In this document: piece by piece, positions 1-8,091 of the stretch | Position numbering within the stretch: position 1 is the stretch's first letter | Layout of the letters: every line of letters starts with the position of its first letter | Origin: Bacillus sp. AFS098217 | Lineage (GTDB): Bacteria; Bacillota; Bacilli; Bacillales; Bacillaceae_G | NCBI RefSeq assembly: GCF_002551815.1 | Contig: NZ_NVPR01000087.1 | Location: forward strand, 1-46,987 | DNA: 46,987 bases | Direction: 5' to 3' | Notes under the pieces: model-generated | The model's input: the letters and a program-made list of their open reading frames with translations, nothing else | Database searches by the model: none | What the model was told of the DNA's origin: nothing | Program-made: the position numbers and the translations under genes

Positions 1-80
1 GACCGCTTCTATGCATAGCCAGATGCCCTCTCCCATCTAAAAAGAGGAGTTTTATGTCGGTTTTTAATTGATGTATATAT
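1..80 (+). repeat. Dispersed B. cereus-group repeat, copy A (partial)
   Basis: The sequence from the window edge to the end of a poly-T/TGTATATAT tail matches the 3' half of the repeat at 4775-4970 and the reverse complement of 6818-7000. Shared words include CGCTTCTATGCAT, CAGATGC, CTCTCCCA, TATGTCGGTTTT and TTAATTGATGTATATAT. It is cut by the window start, so the full copy probably extends left. The size and hairpin-rich character fit the bcr repeats of this group; I cannot say which bcr class. Confidence 0.75.
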
Positions 81-155
81 AAATTAATAATCTACATTAT
101 TTTCATCGTCCCTCTTATTATTAAATATATTGGTATATTCCTGATTATGTTATAT

Positions 156-1001
156 TTATTTTCTCTGTTTCGATGTATGAAACATGTTAGGCAGCGTCAC
201 GAATCGCGATCCTTTCGCTTTCAGTTCAGGAATAATTCGATCTAGCGCGTTCACAGAACCTTGCAAATGCCCTCCTGGTGTAGAATGTTGCAATATAACA
301 CTTCCAGGAAATGCATTCCCTAATACAGTATTTGTAATCTTTTCCGCACTTACTCCCTTCCAATCAACTGTATCTACACTCCACTGTACAATCATAAAAT
401 TTTGTTCTGTAGCCCATTCCAATTGTTTTTCACGTATTTCACCATAAGGCGGACGCATAAACTTTGGTGCATACCCTGTCAATTTCCGCAATATCTCTTC
501 CGTTTTTATAATTTGACTGTGATATTCTTCATCACTCACTTTAACTAAGTTCGGATGGTTATACGTATGATTTCCAACAATATGACCTTCATTTGCAATT
601 CGCTTTACTACATTAGGATATCTTTCTGCATTTTCGCCAAGAAGAAAAAAAGTAGCTTTTACATCATAACTTTTTAACTTATCTAGTATTTGCGGAGTAA
701 ATACAGAATCTGGACCATCATCAAATGTAAGTGCAACTTCCGCTTTATTATATGGGCCAGAAAACGCATAAGCATATTTTTCAACCCATGAAAAAGGTGT
801 CCAAGACCCTCTATCTTCTTCGGTACCTTGACTCTTATTATTCAAATCAACATTTAATACATCAGGAGTTACACCCGAATCGTTTTGATAATAAAACGTA
901 TTTGAATATGGTACATAAGAATACACATTATACAAAGGGATATTACGTTCTAGAATCCATTGGAAAGGAATCGACATGTCTGATGGATAAAAATAATACA
1001 T
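156..1001 (-). CDS. Polysaccharide deacetylase (NodB/CE4 family)
   Basis: A 281-residue CE4 (NodB-homology) deacetylase that would remove acetyl groups from peptidoglycan or another N-acetylglucosamine polymer. All five CE4 motifs are visible: TFDDGPD (92-98, catalytic base and metal Asp), HTYNHP (145-150, metal His145 and His149), RPPYG (183-187), a VDTVDWKG stretch near 209-216 and LQHS (237-240). The first ~85 residues precede the catalytic domain and are Tyr/Asn-rich; there is no clear signal peptide or membrane segment, which is unusual for a wall-acting enzyme and leaves localisation open. An AGGGAGG ribosome site lies 11 nt upstream of the ATG. It is transcribed away from the ASCH gene, with a terminator between them. 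Exact substrate unknown. Confidence 0.9.
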   Translation of the reverse strand: MYYFYPSDMSIPFQWILERNIPLYNVYSYVPYSNTFYYQNDSGVTPDVLNVDLNNKSQGTEEDRGSWTPFSWVEKYAYAFSGPYNKAEVALTFDDGPDSVFTPQILDKLKSYDVKATFFLLGENAERYPNVVKRIANEGHIVGNHTYNHPNLVKVSDEEYHSQIIKTEEILRKLTGYAPKFMRPPYGEIREKQLEWATEQNFMIVQWSVDTVDWKGVSAEKITNTVLGNAFPGSVILQHSTPGGHLQGSVNALDRIIPELKAKGSRFVTLPNMFHTSKQRK

Positions 1002-1074
1002 AAATAAAAAACCTCCCTAAAATTTTATATGCAGTTCATTCATATTTTGTTAGGAAAATCCATATTTATAAACA

Positions 1075-1112
1075 GAAATAAGACCGTCCCATCATTGGAA
1101 CGGTCTTATTTC
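1075..1112 (-). terminator. Rho-independent terminator after the ASCH gene
   Basis: An inverted repeat (arms GAAATAAGACCGT / ACGGTCTTATTTC) with a 12-nt loop lies directly downstream of the ASCH stop codon on the minus strand, with T-rich flanks on both sides. It separates the ASCH gene from the deacetylase. Confidence 0.8.
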
Positions 1113-1119
1113 TCTCTTA

Positions 1120-1572
1120 CTATTTCTTCACATCTATTAATTTAAAATGTTCACAGACGAGTAACATATCTTCAGAAAATTCATGTCCTATTTCACTTAA
1201 CCTTTTTTTGAAAAATCTGGTGTGGATTTCTTTCCAGTTTTGATAACTGCCATCTCCCTCTGCAATTGCAAACTCTTCCGTTACTTCGTTCATAGGTATC
1301 AAATTCACTTCTACTATTTTAATGATTGCTACTGGTTCTCCATTACTGTCTAAAATAATACCGTAATCTTCCTTAGTTGGTAACGGCCTATTCTCCAAGT
1401 CATAAAAAATATAAGCTGAACATGTTGCTGTTTTCACCCCATCAATTACTAGCTGGGCAAGATAGTCTGGTGTATCACCAAACTGCCAATCCCTAACTGA
1501 AGGCGGTGCATTCCCGCCTTTCCAATACTCTTCCCAGTACATTTGTGCTGCTTTGTTCATTTTCTCTTTCAC
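1120..1572 (-). CDS. ASCH domain protein (YhfF-like)
   Basis: A 150-residue protein consisting almost entirely of an ASCH domain, a PUA-related beta-barrel thought to bind RNA. The signature GVKTATCSAY is at residues 45-54 (the family's G-x-K-x-AT motif), followed by the acidic/beta pattern IILDSNGEPVAIIKIVEV. Its length matches the short stand-alone ASCH proteins of Bacillus such as YhfF. The listed start is a GTG; an in-frame ATG four codons later (MNKAAQ) is as plausible because neither has a strong ribosome site. Monocistronic, with its own terminator. The biological role of the family is not settled; an RNA or modified-nucleotide role is inference. Confidence 0.8.
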   Translation of the reverse strand: MKEKMNKAAQMYWEEYWKGGNAPPSVRDWQFGDTPDYLAQLVIDGVKTATCSAYIFYDLENRPLPTKEDYGIILDSNGEPVAIIKIVEVNLIPMNEVTEEFAIAEGDGSYQNWKEIHTRFFKKRLSEIGHEFSEDMLLVCEHFKLIDVKK

Positions 1573-1756
1573 TCATTTCTTCATTATCTAATAGATTTCC
1601 ATAGTCGACATTCAAATTTTATCCCGCATTAACAGGTCGGAATGCTTCCACTCCCTTCAAATTATATAAGTTAAATCTTCAGTAACTTTCCCTCCTATTA
1701 TAAAGCGAAAAATTCTGAATTAAAAATAAATAAAACAACTTTGGCTCTAAACCAAT

Positions 1757-1808
1757 AAAATACGATATAAATGTAAAATGAATATAAATAGTCATATCGT
1801 ATTTTTTT
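1757..1808 (+). terminator. Terminator-like hairpin in the 1573-2012 gap
   Basis: Arms AAAATACGATAT and ATATCGTATTTT enclose a 25-nt loop and are followed by a run of eight T residues on the + strand. No gene ends just upstream on that strand, so it may insulate the hydrolase gene or belong to a lost gene. The rest of the 440-bp gap holds no ORF; around 1620-1640 the words ATCCCGCATTAAC resemble the reversed tail of the hairpin repeat seen at 14405-14566. Confidence 0.5.
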
Positions 1809-2012
1809 TGTAATAAAACACATAAAAACTTATCTTTACAACAGATATAAATATCTGATATTATTACCTGGTACTTATATAAATTATTATTCTTTCTTTT
1901 AAATAAAAGTGAGTTGTAAAATAATGATTCAAATATATAAGTATTTTTATAACCTACTATAGGAATATTACATCAACCTTATGAATCTTCATCGAGTGAA
2001 AGGAGTATCCCT

Positions 2013-2771
2013 TTGCAAACAAACAAGAATTCCGAAAAAAAAACGATTATATTCATTCATGGATTGGTCGGAAACCGTCGTGCCTTTAAAAAAGAATATA
2101 AACGTTTTTCTTCTTCCTACAATATAATAACGTACGATTTACTAGGACATGGTGAAGACAAAGGACAAGCAATAGAATTTTCTTTAGATCAATTAGTACA
2201 GCAGTTGTCAGATCTTTATGAAAAAGAAGGAATTAAAGAGGCTCACATTTGCGCTCTAAGCTATGGTTGTTATATTGCTACTATTTTTGCACACACATAT
2301 CCTGAAAAGGTATTAAGTCTTTGCCATATTGGTGGACATTACAATAATCCATCCCTTTTATATAATGTTTTTCAAAAATTTTGGGATAAAAGAGAAAATG
2401 ACTATTCCACTTGGCTTTATCAATATGCAAATACAATTTTTCCAAGCGGTATATTGAAAGCAAATCCTTTTGCGGTCATTTCAAAAAATATTTATTATCG
2501 CTTTGGGTTACAGTTACACTCATCCATTATTGTTGAATCACTCAAGCACCGTTTAGAATTCGACTTAAAATCTCGTTTAAAAGAGCTAACACATCCTATT
2601 TTATGGGTAATGGGAGAACATGATCACCTCTACAAGTCTTGTCTATTTGACTTAAAGTCTATTCTTCCAAACGTTTTATATAAAGAAATCCCATTAGCTG
2701 GACATGCGGCAAATTTATTTCGTCCTAACTATTTTCATGATTTGTATTCAAAATTTCTACTGGATGTATAA
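2013..2771 (+). CDS. Alpha/beta hydrolase
   Basis: A 252-residue single-domain alpha/beta hydrolase, probably cytosolic. It shows the oxyanion HG (FIHGLVGNR, 14-22), the YDLLGHGED segment (41-49), a nucleophile elbow ALSYG with Ser83 (an A-x-S-x-G variant of G-x-S-x-G), an acid-bearing strand WVMGEHDHLY and a final His in LAGHAANL. The catalytic triad therefore looks complete. Translation begins at TTG, chosen because AAAGGAG lies 7 nt upstream and there is no in-frame ATG nearby. It stands alone, with a bidirectional terminator separating it from convergent entFM. The substrate cannot be inferred; esterase, thioesterase or MenH-like activity are all possible. Confidence 0.85.
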   Translation: MQTNKNSEKKTIIFIHGLVGNRRAFKKEYKRFSSSYNIITYDLLGHGEDKGQAIEFSLDQLVQQLSDLYEKEGIKEAHICALSYGCYIATIFAHTYPEKVLSLCHIGGHYNNPSLLYNVFQKFWDKRENDYSTWLYQYANTIFPSGILKANPFAVISKNIYYRFGLQLHSSIIVESLKHRLEFDLKSRLKELTHPILWVMGEHDHLYKSCLFDLKSILPNVLYKEIPLAGHAANLFRPNYFHDLYSKFLLDV

Positions 2772-2828
2772 ATGCAATCAAAAAAGTAAACATCCATATT
2801 TTACTTACTCTACAAATTTATAAAATAG

Positions 2829-2860
2829 AAAAAAGCTTTCTAGTTTCCTAGAAAGCTTTT
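2829..2860. terminator. Bidirectional terminator between hydrolase and entFM
   Basis: Near-perfect inverted repeat with arms AAAAGCTTTCTAG / CTAGAAAGCTTTT and a short loop, with A/T runs on each side. It is placed between the convergent stop codons, so it can serve both genes. Confidence 0.85.
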
Positions 2861-2891
2861 CCTTATAATATTTAAGAATAAAATTCTCTTA

Positions 2892-4178
2892 TTATGCTTT
2901 TGTGTAACCTGCTAGATGTTGACTCCAGTAAGAGTTATTTACTGAGCTAACTCTCACACCCGTTTTTTCAGTTTCTGCACTGATGAACTGACCATTCCCT
3001 AAATAAATACCCATATGAGTCATACCTGCACCAGAAGTACCTTTAAAGTAGACTAAATCGCCTGGTTGTGGGTTGCTAGTATGCTCCTTGCTGTTCCAGT
3101 AACCAGCAACATTTTGGCGTCCACCAGAATGGCCCGCTTTATTTAATACGTAGTAAACGAAGCCACTGCAGTCAAAACCAGATGGTGTTGTACCACCATA
3201 TACATATGGTGAACCATTTAGCGATTGTGCAATAGACACAATTGATGATCCATTACTAGATGGTGTTGTTGGTTTTTCTGTTTGTGTATTTCCTTGCTCA
3301 TCGCCAGTAGTTGGACGAGAAGGCGTAGTTACATTTGCTGTACCACCTTTTACAAACTTCACATAGTCAGCACTTACGTAACCAGTTCTGCCATTATGAT
3401 TAATTTTATACCAGCCATTTTCTACACCAGTAACTTGTAGTGTTTGACCGTTTGTTACGCCGCCAATTACAGCGTTATATGTAGCTGGACCTGTACGTAC
3501 TTTTAAAGCACCTGTATTAACAACATATGATCCACCAGTTTGAAGTGTAACATTATTGTTAGCAGCTGGCTTCTCTGTTTGGTTAGATACAGCTGTACCA
3601 CCTTTTGTTACGAAGTCTTTGCTTACGTATCCAGTTTCACCATTGTAGTTAACTTTAAACCAATCTTGTACTTCACCTACAACTTGTACTGTTTGCCCTT
3701 TACTTACAGAACCTAAAACAGTATGAGATGTGCTAGGGCCTGTACGTACGTTAAGTGAAGAAACATTTACTGTATAATTACCTGTTCCTTGTTGAACAGT
3801 AGTTCCTTGTTTTCCACCAGTTGTTACGAAGTCTCCACTTACATAACCTGTTTGACCGTTTACATTCACTTTAAACCAGCCGTTTTCTTGACCGATTACT
3901 TGTAGAACTTGTCCTTCTTTTACTTTAGAAATAATGTTATGTTCTGTGCCAGCACCTGAACGAACATTCAGTACATCAGCTGTTACTGTGTATTTTAGTT
4001 CAGAATTTGTGTCTACTGCTTTTGTTTCAGTTACATTTGTTTCAATTGTTTGGTTTTGAGTTTGTCCATTGATTTCTTTTAGCGCATCAGATGAAACTTG
4101 TGCATGAGCAGAATCCATTCCAGGAACTGCTACGCCAGCTACAGAAGCTGCTGCTAAACCTGCTAGTACTTTCTTCAT
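2892..4178 (-). CDS. entFM: EntFM-type NlpC/P60 cell-wall peptidase with three SH3b domains
   Basis: A 428-residue secreted protein. Residues 1-26 are a signal peptide ending AHA|Q. Three bacterial SH3 repeats follow (about 62-120, 135-195 and 215-275), each with the pattern LxVRxGxxTxxxVIG...GQxLQVxGxxxGWxKVxxNGxTGYVS. A Thr/Pro-rich linker then leads to a C-terminal NlpC/P60 domain with the catalytic Cys in GFDCSGF and the His in THMGIYLGNGQFIS. The architecture and length match EntFM (CwpFM) of B. cereus, a gamma-D-glutamyl-diaminopimelate endopeptidase linked to wall turnover, motility and virulence. It is monocistronic. Three 11-bp-spaced TGTGAA-type boxes lie about 150 bp upstream. Confidence 0.93.
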   Translation of the reverse strand: MKKVLAGLAAASVAGVAVPGMDSAHAQVSSDALKEINGQTQNQTIETNVTETKAVDTNSELKYTVTADVLNVRSGAGTEHNIISKVKEGQVLQVIGQENGWFKVNVNGQTGYVSGDFVTTGGKQGTTVQQGTGNYTVNVSSLNVRTGPSTSHTVLGSVSKGQTVQVVGEVQDWFKVNYNGETGYVSKDFVTKGGTAVSNQTEKPAANNNVTLQTGGSYVVNTGALKVRTGPATYNAVIGGVTNGQTLQVTGVENGWYKINHNGRTGYVSADYVKFVKGGTANVTTPSRPTTGDEQGNTQTEKPTTPSSNGSSIVSIAQSLNGSPYVYGGTTPSGFDCSGFVYYVLNKAGHSGGRQNVAGYWNSKEHTSNPQPGDLVYFKGTSGAGMTHMGIYLGNGQFISAETEKTGVRVSSVNNSYWSQHLAGYTKA

Positions 4179-4304
4179 AAGTTGTCTTTACTTCCTTTCC
4201 CTACTACCCTCTTTAAAAAAACGAACTTACTAATCTACAATATTACTAAAATTAAATATGTATTAAGTTCCATTTTTTGGCAAGAGTTTTATTTTTCACA
4301 CGTC

Positions 4305-4351
4305 GTTTATTATAAACGATCGACGTGAACTTTGTGTGAACTTCATGTGAA
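4305..4351 (-). promoter_or_regulatory. Palindrome and PhoP/WalR-like triple box upstream of entFM
   Basis: CGTGAA (4324), TGTGAA (4335) and TGTGAA (4346) recur at an exact 11-bp spacing; on the minus strand they read TTCACA-N5-TTCACA-N5-TTCACG. Direct repeats with 11-bp spacing are how PhoP (TTHACA boxes) and WalR (TGTWAH boxes) bind in Bacillus. Just downstream in the direction of entFM is a perfect 17-bp palindrome TCGTTTATTATAAACGA (4305-4321). Both lie 125-175 bp upstream of the entFM start. Confidence 0.45.
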
Positions 4352-4445
4352 CTTCTACTTCCAAGACAACGTTTTTATGATAAAACATTCACTATTTTTG
4401 ATTACAAAATGAAAGTGAAGTCTCTATCCCCCATCTCATTATCCA

Positions 4446-4608
4446 AAATAAAGTAAAACTTTAACCAATGTTTTTTCTTCATCCCACACGGTTATTAGCC
4501 TTTACCAATCGGGGTTTTAAGGGCAGTTGCTCTCTCACCTATCTTCTTTGCTTCCGCTCAGTTTTTTGGTGAGGGTCTTACTACCTGCAAATAGTGGGAT
4601 GAAAAAAT
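4446..4608 (+). repeat. Hairpin repeat family R, copy 1
   Basis: Begins ATAAAGTAAAACTT and ends near AATAGTGGGATGAAAA. It contains CTCTCACCT...GGTGAGGGTCTTACTACCTG, the same layout as 14405-14566, 20247-20320 and 26254-26350. The gap 4179-5023 contains this copy, the regulatory sites above and a copy of the other repeat family at 4775-4970; no ORF in it looks real. Confidence 0.7.
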
Positions 4609-4774
4609 CTACTTGTCCTATTAAATGGCGTCAAGGCTTTCAAATAAAAAGTTCTTTTTATGAGTCACCCTCTTATCATTACAAAAATCTAACTATTTAT
4701 CAACTATATACTAGTCCAAAAAATCATATTTATCCTACTATTCACTAACAATAACAATTTGATCTCAAATTAAG

Positions 4775-4970
4775 TATATAAATCCATTTTCATTTTTCGG
4801 CATCTACATCCCTGCTATGCAGAATAAAGAGTAACCTATACTCGTTTGCTCGTTCTGTTTTTACTTCGCATGTGGCAGAAACAGGTCCTGACCGCTTCTA
4901 TGCATGGCCAGATGCTCTCTCCCACCTAAAATGAGGGGTTTATGTCGGTTTTTTAATTGATGTATATATA
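4775..4970 (+). repeat. Dispersed B. cereus-group repeat, copy B (full length)
   Basis: A ~195-bp element starting TATATAAATCCATTTTCATT and ending TTAATTGATGTATATATA. It is almost identical, in inverted orientation, to 6818-7000 and shares its second half with 1-80. The terminal TATATA sequences at both ends are imperfect inverted repeats. Confidence 0.85.
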
Positions 4971-5023
4971 GAAAAAATGGGAGTTTCCCATCAGATACTC
5001 CCACACTGCTTCAATTCTTAATC

Positions 5024-5809
5024 TTATATAGAAAAGAACTTATCTCGTTCTGGTGCAATCCAAGAATCCATATTTTGATCACTGTCCCTCACCAAACGAT
5101 TCACTAATATATCGTGCCATATATAATTTTCTAACAAATATACATGGACTGGGTCATCTGTATAGAAAGCATTCCCTTTTTGTTCTATTGAATGACCATA
5201 TATCATTTCTTTTCCATCAATTGATAAGATGAACCATTTATGATCTCCAATATTATCAACATAGCTCGTTTTCCGATGGATTTCTAACCCTTGCAATGAG
5301 TTTTCGACTTGAAAAACGATCCCTTTCAAACTGCATTCGTTTTCTTTTGCCTGTAAATCTACTAATAGCTTTTCATACATCGTATCCCAAATTGATAAAA
5401 TAACCTTTTTTTGAGCTCTTCGAATTAATATTTTGCAAAAAGCTAATATATTTTCTTCCCCTTTTAAGGTAGTTACTCTCGGATCTGCCTCAGGTTCTTT
5501 CTTTTCAAATACTTTTAATTCTTTTTCTACGTATGTATATGTCTCTTCCCATTTCTCTCTTACTGTTTCTAAAAACACATCCACAGGTAAAGGCGAATAC
5601 TGCACTGCTTCATTGATCTCTTCTTTCATTACAATACCTTTTTGCTCAAGAGCATTCAATATTTCATATATACGTGCGCGAGGGACTCCAGAATTTTTGC
5701 TAACTTGATAAGCGCTAGAAGCTCCTTGTTGAACTAATGAAACATAAGCCTTTGTTTCATACTGATTTAAGCCAAGCATTTGAATCTTTTGTAATAAATC
5801 TTCCATCAT
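5024..5809 (-). CDS. TrmB-family transcriptional regulator
   Basis: A 261-residue TrmB-type regulator. A winged helix-turn-helix occupies roughly residues 5-65, with the family pattern LGLNQYETKAYVSLVQQGA...SGVPRARIYEILNALEQKGIV. A C-terminal ~150-residue domain resembles the phospholipase-D-like sensor fold of TrmB proteins (KVILSIWDTMYEKL, then a beta-rich end). It is divergent from the TSUP exporter across a ~180-bp intergenic stretch containing short palindromes, so it probably controls that exporter. Both genes sit between inverted copies of a dispersed repeat. The ligand is unknown; a sulfur compound or organic acid would suit the partner, but that is inference. An AGGAGG-type site precedes the ATG pair, and the second Met is an equally good start. 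Confidence 0.85.
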   Translation of the reverse strand: MMEDLLQKIQMLGLNQYETKAYVSLVQQGASSAYQVSKNSGVPRARIYEILNALEQKGIVMKEEINEAVQYSPLPVDVFLETVREKWEETYTYVEKELKVFEKKEPEADPRVTTLKGEENILAFCKILIRRAQKKVILSIWDTMYEKLLVDLQAKENECSLKGIVFQVENSLQGLEIHRKTSYVDNIGDHKWFILSIDGKEMIYGHSIEQKGNAFYTDDPVHVYLLENYIWHDILVNRLVRDSDQNMDSWIAPERDKFFSI

Positions 5810-5842
5810 AAGCCTCCTAGTTGTTTCATTCCCATTAAAATA

Positions 5843-5956
5843 TTGACAGTAGTTATTACTTTAATAGTAACCATAAAAATAGATGTAGTAAACATGAGAA
5901 CAAAATGATTAAAATTTTTGTTTACATACAACAAATAAATAGGTACTATCTTAGTA
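5843..5956 (+). promoter_or_regulatory. Divergent TrmB/TSUP promoter region with operator-like palindromes
   Basis: TTGACA at 5843-5848 could serve as a -35 element for the exporter. GTTATTACTTTAATAGTAAC (5852-5871) is an imperfect palindrome, and TACTA-TCT-TAGTA (5944-5956) is a perfect 5-3-5 inverted repeat lying 34 bp before the chosen start. These are the best candidates for TrmB operators. Confidence 0.4.
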
Positions 5957-5989
5957 GTGACTATTTTTATTAGGATGGGGGAAATACAT

Positions 5990-6760
5990 ATGGAGGACAT
6001 CAATCTCTATACAATGCTTTTTTTAATTGTGGCAGGTTTTTTAGCTGCATTTATTGATTCTGTAGTGGGTGGTGGTGGATTAATTTCTATACCTGCTTTG
6101 TTATTCACCGGACTTCCACCCTCAACAGCTATTGCAACAAACAAACTAGCAAGCTCAATGGGGGCACTTATGAGTACCATTTCATTTATTCGGTCTGGAA
6201 ATGTCAATTTCAAATTAGTCTCTAAGTTATTTCCGTTAACTTTTATCGGCTCTATACTTGGTGCTTTTGTGGTTAAACATATTTCATCTGAAATACTAAA
6301 ACCGTTAGTACTAGTACTATTAATTGCTGTTGCTATTTACACGATCATGAAAAAAGATTGGGGAAAAGATGCAACATATAGCGGGATGACTGTAAAAAAG
6401 AGCATTATCTTTTCTATTGTTATTTTCATTATTGGATTTTATGATGGCTTTTTCGGTGCGGGAACAGGATCGTTTTTGTTATTTTCATTTTTGATCATTG
6501 GATTTGATTTTGTTCAATCAGCAGGAAATGCAAAGATTTTAAATTTTAGTAGCAACATCGCTGCACTTATCATTTTTCTCTATTTAGATGCTGTCAATTT
6601 TGCATATGGACTTCCGATGGGAGTAGCGATGATTCTCGGAGCTCTCGTAGGATCAAATTTCGCTATAAAGAAAGGAGTATCTTACGTACGAGTTTTATTT
6701 ATCCTCGTAACGCTGCTTCTCATTGGAAAAAATATTGGGGATTATTTCGGGATTTTCTAA
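5990..6760 (+). CDS. TSUP (TauE/SafE) family sulfite/organic-anion exporter
   Basis: A polytopic membrane protein of 256 residues from the chosen start, with about eight hydrophobic segments. The two TSUP half-signatures are visible: AAFIDSVVGGGGLISIPALL in the first half and FYDGFFGAGTGSFLL in the second, the usual internal duplication. The family exports sulfite, sulfoacetate or related anions. I prefer ATG 5990 (MEDINLY) because a GGGGGAA ribosome site lies ~10 nt upstream; the longer in-frame start at 5957 would place polar residues before the first helix and overlap the palindrome region. Divergent from the TrmB regulator; substrate unknown. Confidence 0.88.
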   Translation: MEDINLYTMLFLIVAGFLAAFIDSVVGGGGLISIPALLFTGLPPSTAIATNKLASSMGALMSTISFIRSGNVNFKLVSKLFPLTFIGSILGAFVVKHISSEILKPLVLVLLIAVAIYTIMKKDWGKDATYSGMTVKKSIIFSIVIFIIGFYDGFFGAGTGSFLLFSFLIIGFDFVQSAGNAKILNFSSNIAALIIFLYLDAVNFAYGLPMGVAMILGALVGSNFAIKKGVSYVRVLFILVTLLLIGKNIGDYFGIF

Positions 6761-6817
6761 TCTAAAATGGAATATATAACCTAAACATGGTAAAATGACC
6801 ACTGTACATCGAAATAC

Positions 6818-7000
6818 TATATATACATCAATTAAAAAACCGACATAAACCCCCTCTTTTTAGGTGGGAGAGAGCATCTGGCCATGCATAGAAGCGGTTA
6901 CACATGCGAAGTCAAAACAGAACGAGCAAACGAGTGTAGGTTACTTTTTCTTCTGCATAGCAGGGATGTAGATACAGAAAAATGAAAATGGATTTATATA
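6818..7000 (-). repeat. Dispersed B. cereus-group repeat, copy C (inverted)
   Basis: The reverse complement of this stretch matches 4775-4970 over nearly its whole length, with a small deletion near the GCATGTG word. Together B and C form an inverted pair ~1.85 kb apart around trmB and the TSUP gene. The right end abuts a GGAGGT ribosome site at 7001. Confidence 0.85.
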
Positions 7001-7017
7001 GGAGGTATTTTTTATTT

Positions 7018-7200
7018 ATGGAGCACATTATTGATAATCGTTCCAAACACCATATTGAAATTTGCTACGCATGTATACGCCTGCTGTCATTATTAACGTT
7101 CAAAAAAGTTCCCGTTATCGAACGAAAAATGAACAGCCTAAAAAATACTATTAATAAGCAACTAGATCATATAAATCAAAAAGATCCTTACAAGTTATAA
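7018..7200 (+). CDS. Small hypothetical protein (60 aa)
   Basis: Predicted product MEHIIDNRSKHHIEICYACI... of 60 residues, basic, with no membrane segment or known motif. GGAGGT at 7001-7006 lies 11 nt before ATG 7018, and a good rho-independent terminator follows the stop, so it is probably a real gene. A longer in-frame start at 6982 would lie inside the repeat and lacks a ribosome site. The ribosome site begins exactly at the repeat boundary, so the insertion may have supplied or displaced the promoter. Function not recognised. Confidence 0.5.
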   Translation: MEHIIDNRSKHHIEICYACIRLLSLLTFKKVPVIERKMNSLKNTINKQLDHINQKDPYKL

Positions 7201-7216
7201 ACATAATATAGGCAAA

Positions 7217-7258
7217 ACAAAAAGAGATTACTCGTTTTCAGTAATCCCTTTTTTGTTT
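7217..7258 (+). terminator. Rho-independent terminator
   Basis: ACAAAAAGAGATTAC and GTAATCCCTTTTTTGT form a stem with a 9-nt loop, followed by TTTTA. It sits 16 nt after the small ORF's stop codon. Confidence 0.75.
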
Positions 7259-7375
7259 TACTGATACTTTTATATAGTACTAGAATATTACGCTTCCTCC
7301 TTCAATTAACACTGCATAGGTTACAAGATTAACGACTGTTTTTATCAATCAATAACATACAGAGAGGAATTCCCA

Positions 7376-8053
7376 ATGAAAGTTTTTGCATTACATATAG
7401 ATAGATTATTACAATCTCAAGAATTCAATTATTTAATGGGACGCATTTCAGTAGAAAGAGTAAATAAAATCCAAAAGCTTATTTTTCGTGAGGATCAACA
7501 TCGAATGTTACTCAGCGAGATTTTCATTCGCTCAATTATTCATCGAGAGTGTAAGCTTCCTGATGAAAAGATTACATTTCAATTTGGACCATACGGGAAA
7601 CCTTGTATTGAAGATGTTCCCTCATTTCACTTTAATTTGTCTCACTCGGATAGTTGGATTGTGTGTGCTACTGATTGCCACCCTATTGGAATTGATATTG
7701 AAAAAATATCCCCGATAAATTATAGCTTGGCAAAGCATTTCTTTTCCGATCAAGAATACAGAGATTTAATGAGTAAAAAAGAAGCTGAACGCCTTTCTTA
7801 CTTTTATGATTTATGGACTATAAAGGAAAGTTTTGTGAAGCAATTAGGTACAGGGCTTTCATTTCCCATGAACTCATTTTCAATCTCCATTGATTTATCT
7901 CAAAAAGTTCATTTAAAAACTGACGAGAAAAAACACTCCGTTCATATACAAACTATCCATATAGACAATGCCTACAAGGCCGCAGTGTGTTCGTATGAAG
8001 AAGCCCGTCTTACAGAGATTACATATATAAGCTTAGAAGAGCTCCTAATATAA
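7376..8053 (+). CDS. 4'-phosphopantetheinyl transferase (Sfp/Gsp type)
   Basis: A 225-residue Sfp-family enzyme that transfers 4'-phosphopantetheine from CoA to carrier-protein serines in peptide/polyketide synthetases or fatty-acid synthesis. Family motifs present: FGPYGKP (70-76), FNLSHS (86-91), the metal-binding GIDIEK (105-110; D107 and E109) and WTIKESFVK (147-155; E151, K155). The length matches Sfp. ATG 7376 has AGAGAGGA about 8 nt upstream. It is monocistronic and ends in a terminator. No synthetase is in the window, so the target carriers are unknown; siderophore synthetases elsewhere in the genome are the usual clients in this group. Confidence 0.9.
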   Translation: MKVFALHIDRLLQSQEFNYLMGRISVERVNKIQKLIFREDQHRMLLSEIFIRSIIHRECKLPDEKITFQFGPYGKPCIEDVPSFHFNLSHSDSWIVCATDCHPIGIDIEKISPINYSLAKHFFSDQEYRDLMSKKEAERLSYFYDLWTIKESFVKQLGTGLSFPMNSFSISIDLSQKVHLKTDEKKHSVHIQTIHIDNAYKAAVCSYEEARLTEITYISLEELLI

Positions 8054-8087
8054 AAAAGGATTACCGAATTAGGAAATCCTTTTTTAT
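8051..8087. terminator. Bidirectional terminator
   Basis: AAAAAAGGATTACC ... GGAAATCCTTTTTT forms an imperfect hairpin between the convergent Sfp-type and nitroreductase genes. Confidence 0.75.
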
Positions 8088-8091
8088 TTCC

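Noticed and set aside
184-447. + strand ORF of 87 aa opposite the deacetylase
   Set aside because: It is antisense to a gene with all CE4 motifs and has no ribosome site.
4527-4748. 73-aa + ORF after the hairpin repeat
   Set aside because: It starts inside the repeat, is low in charged residues and lacks a ribosome site.
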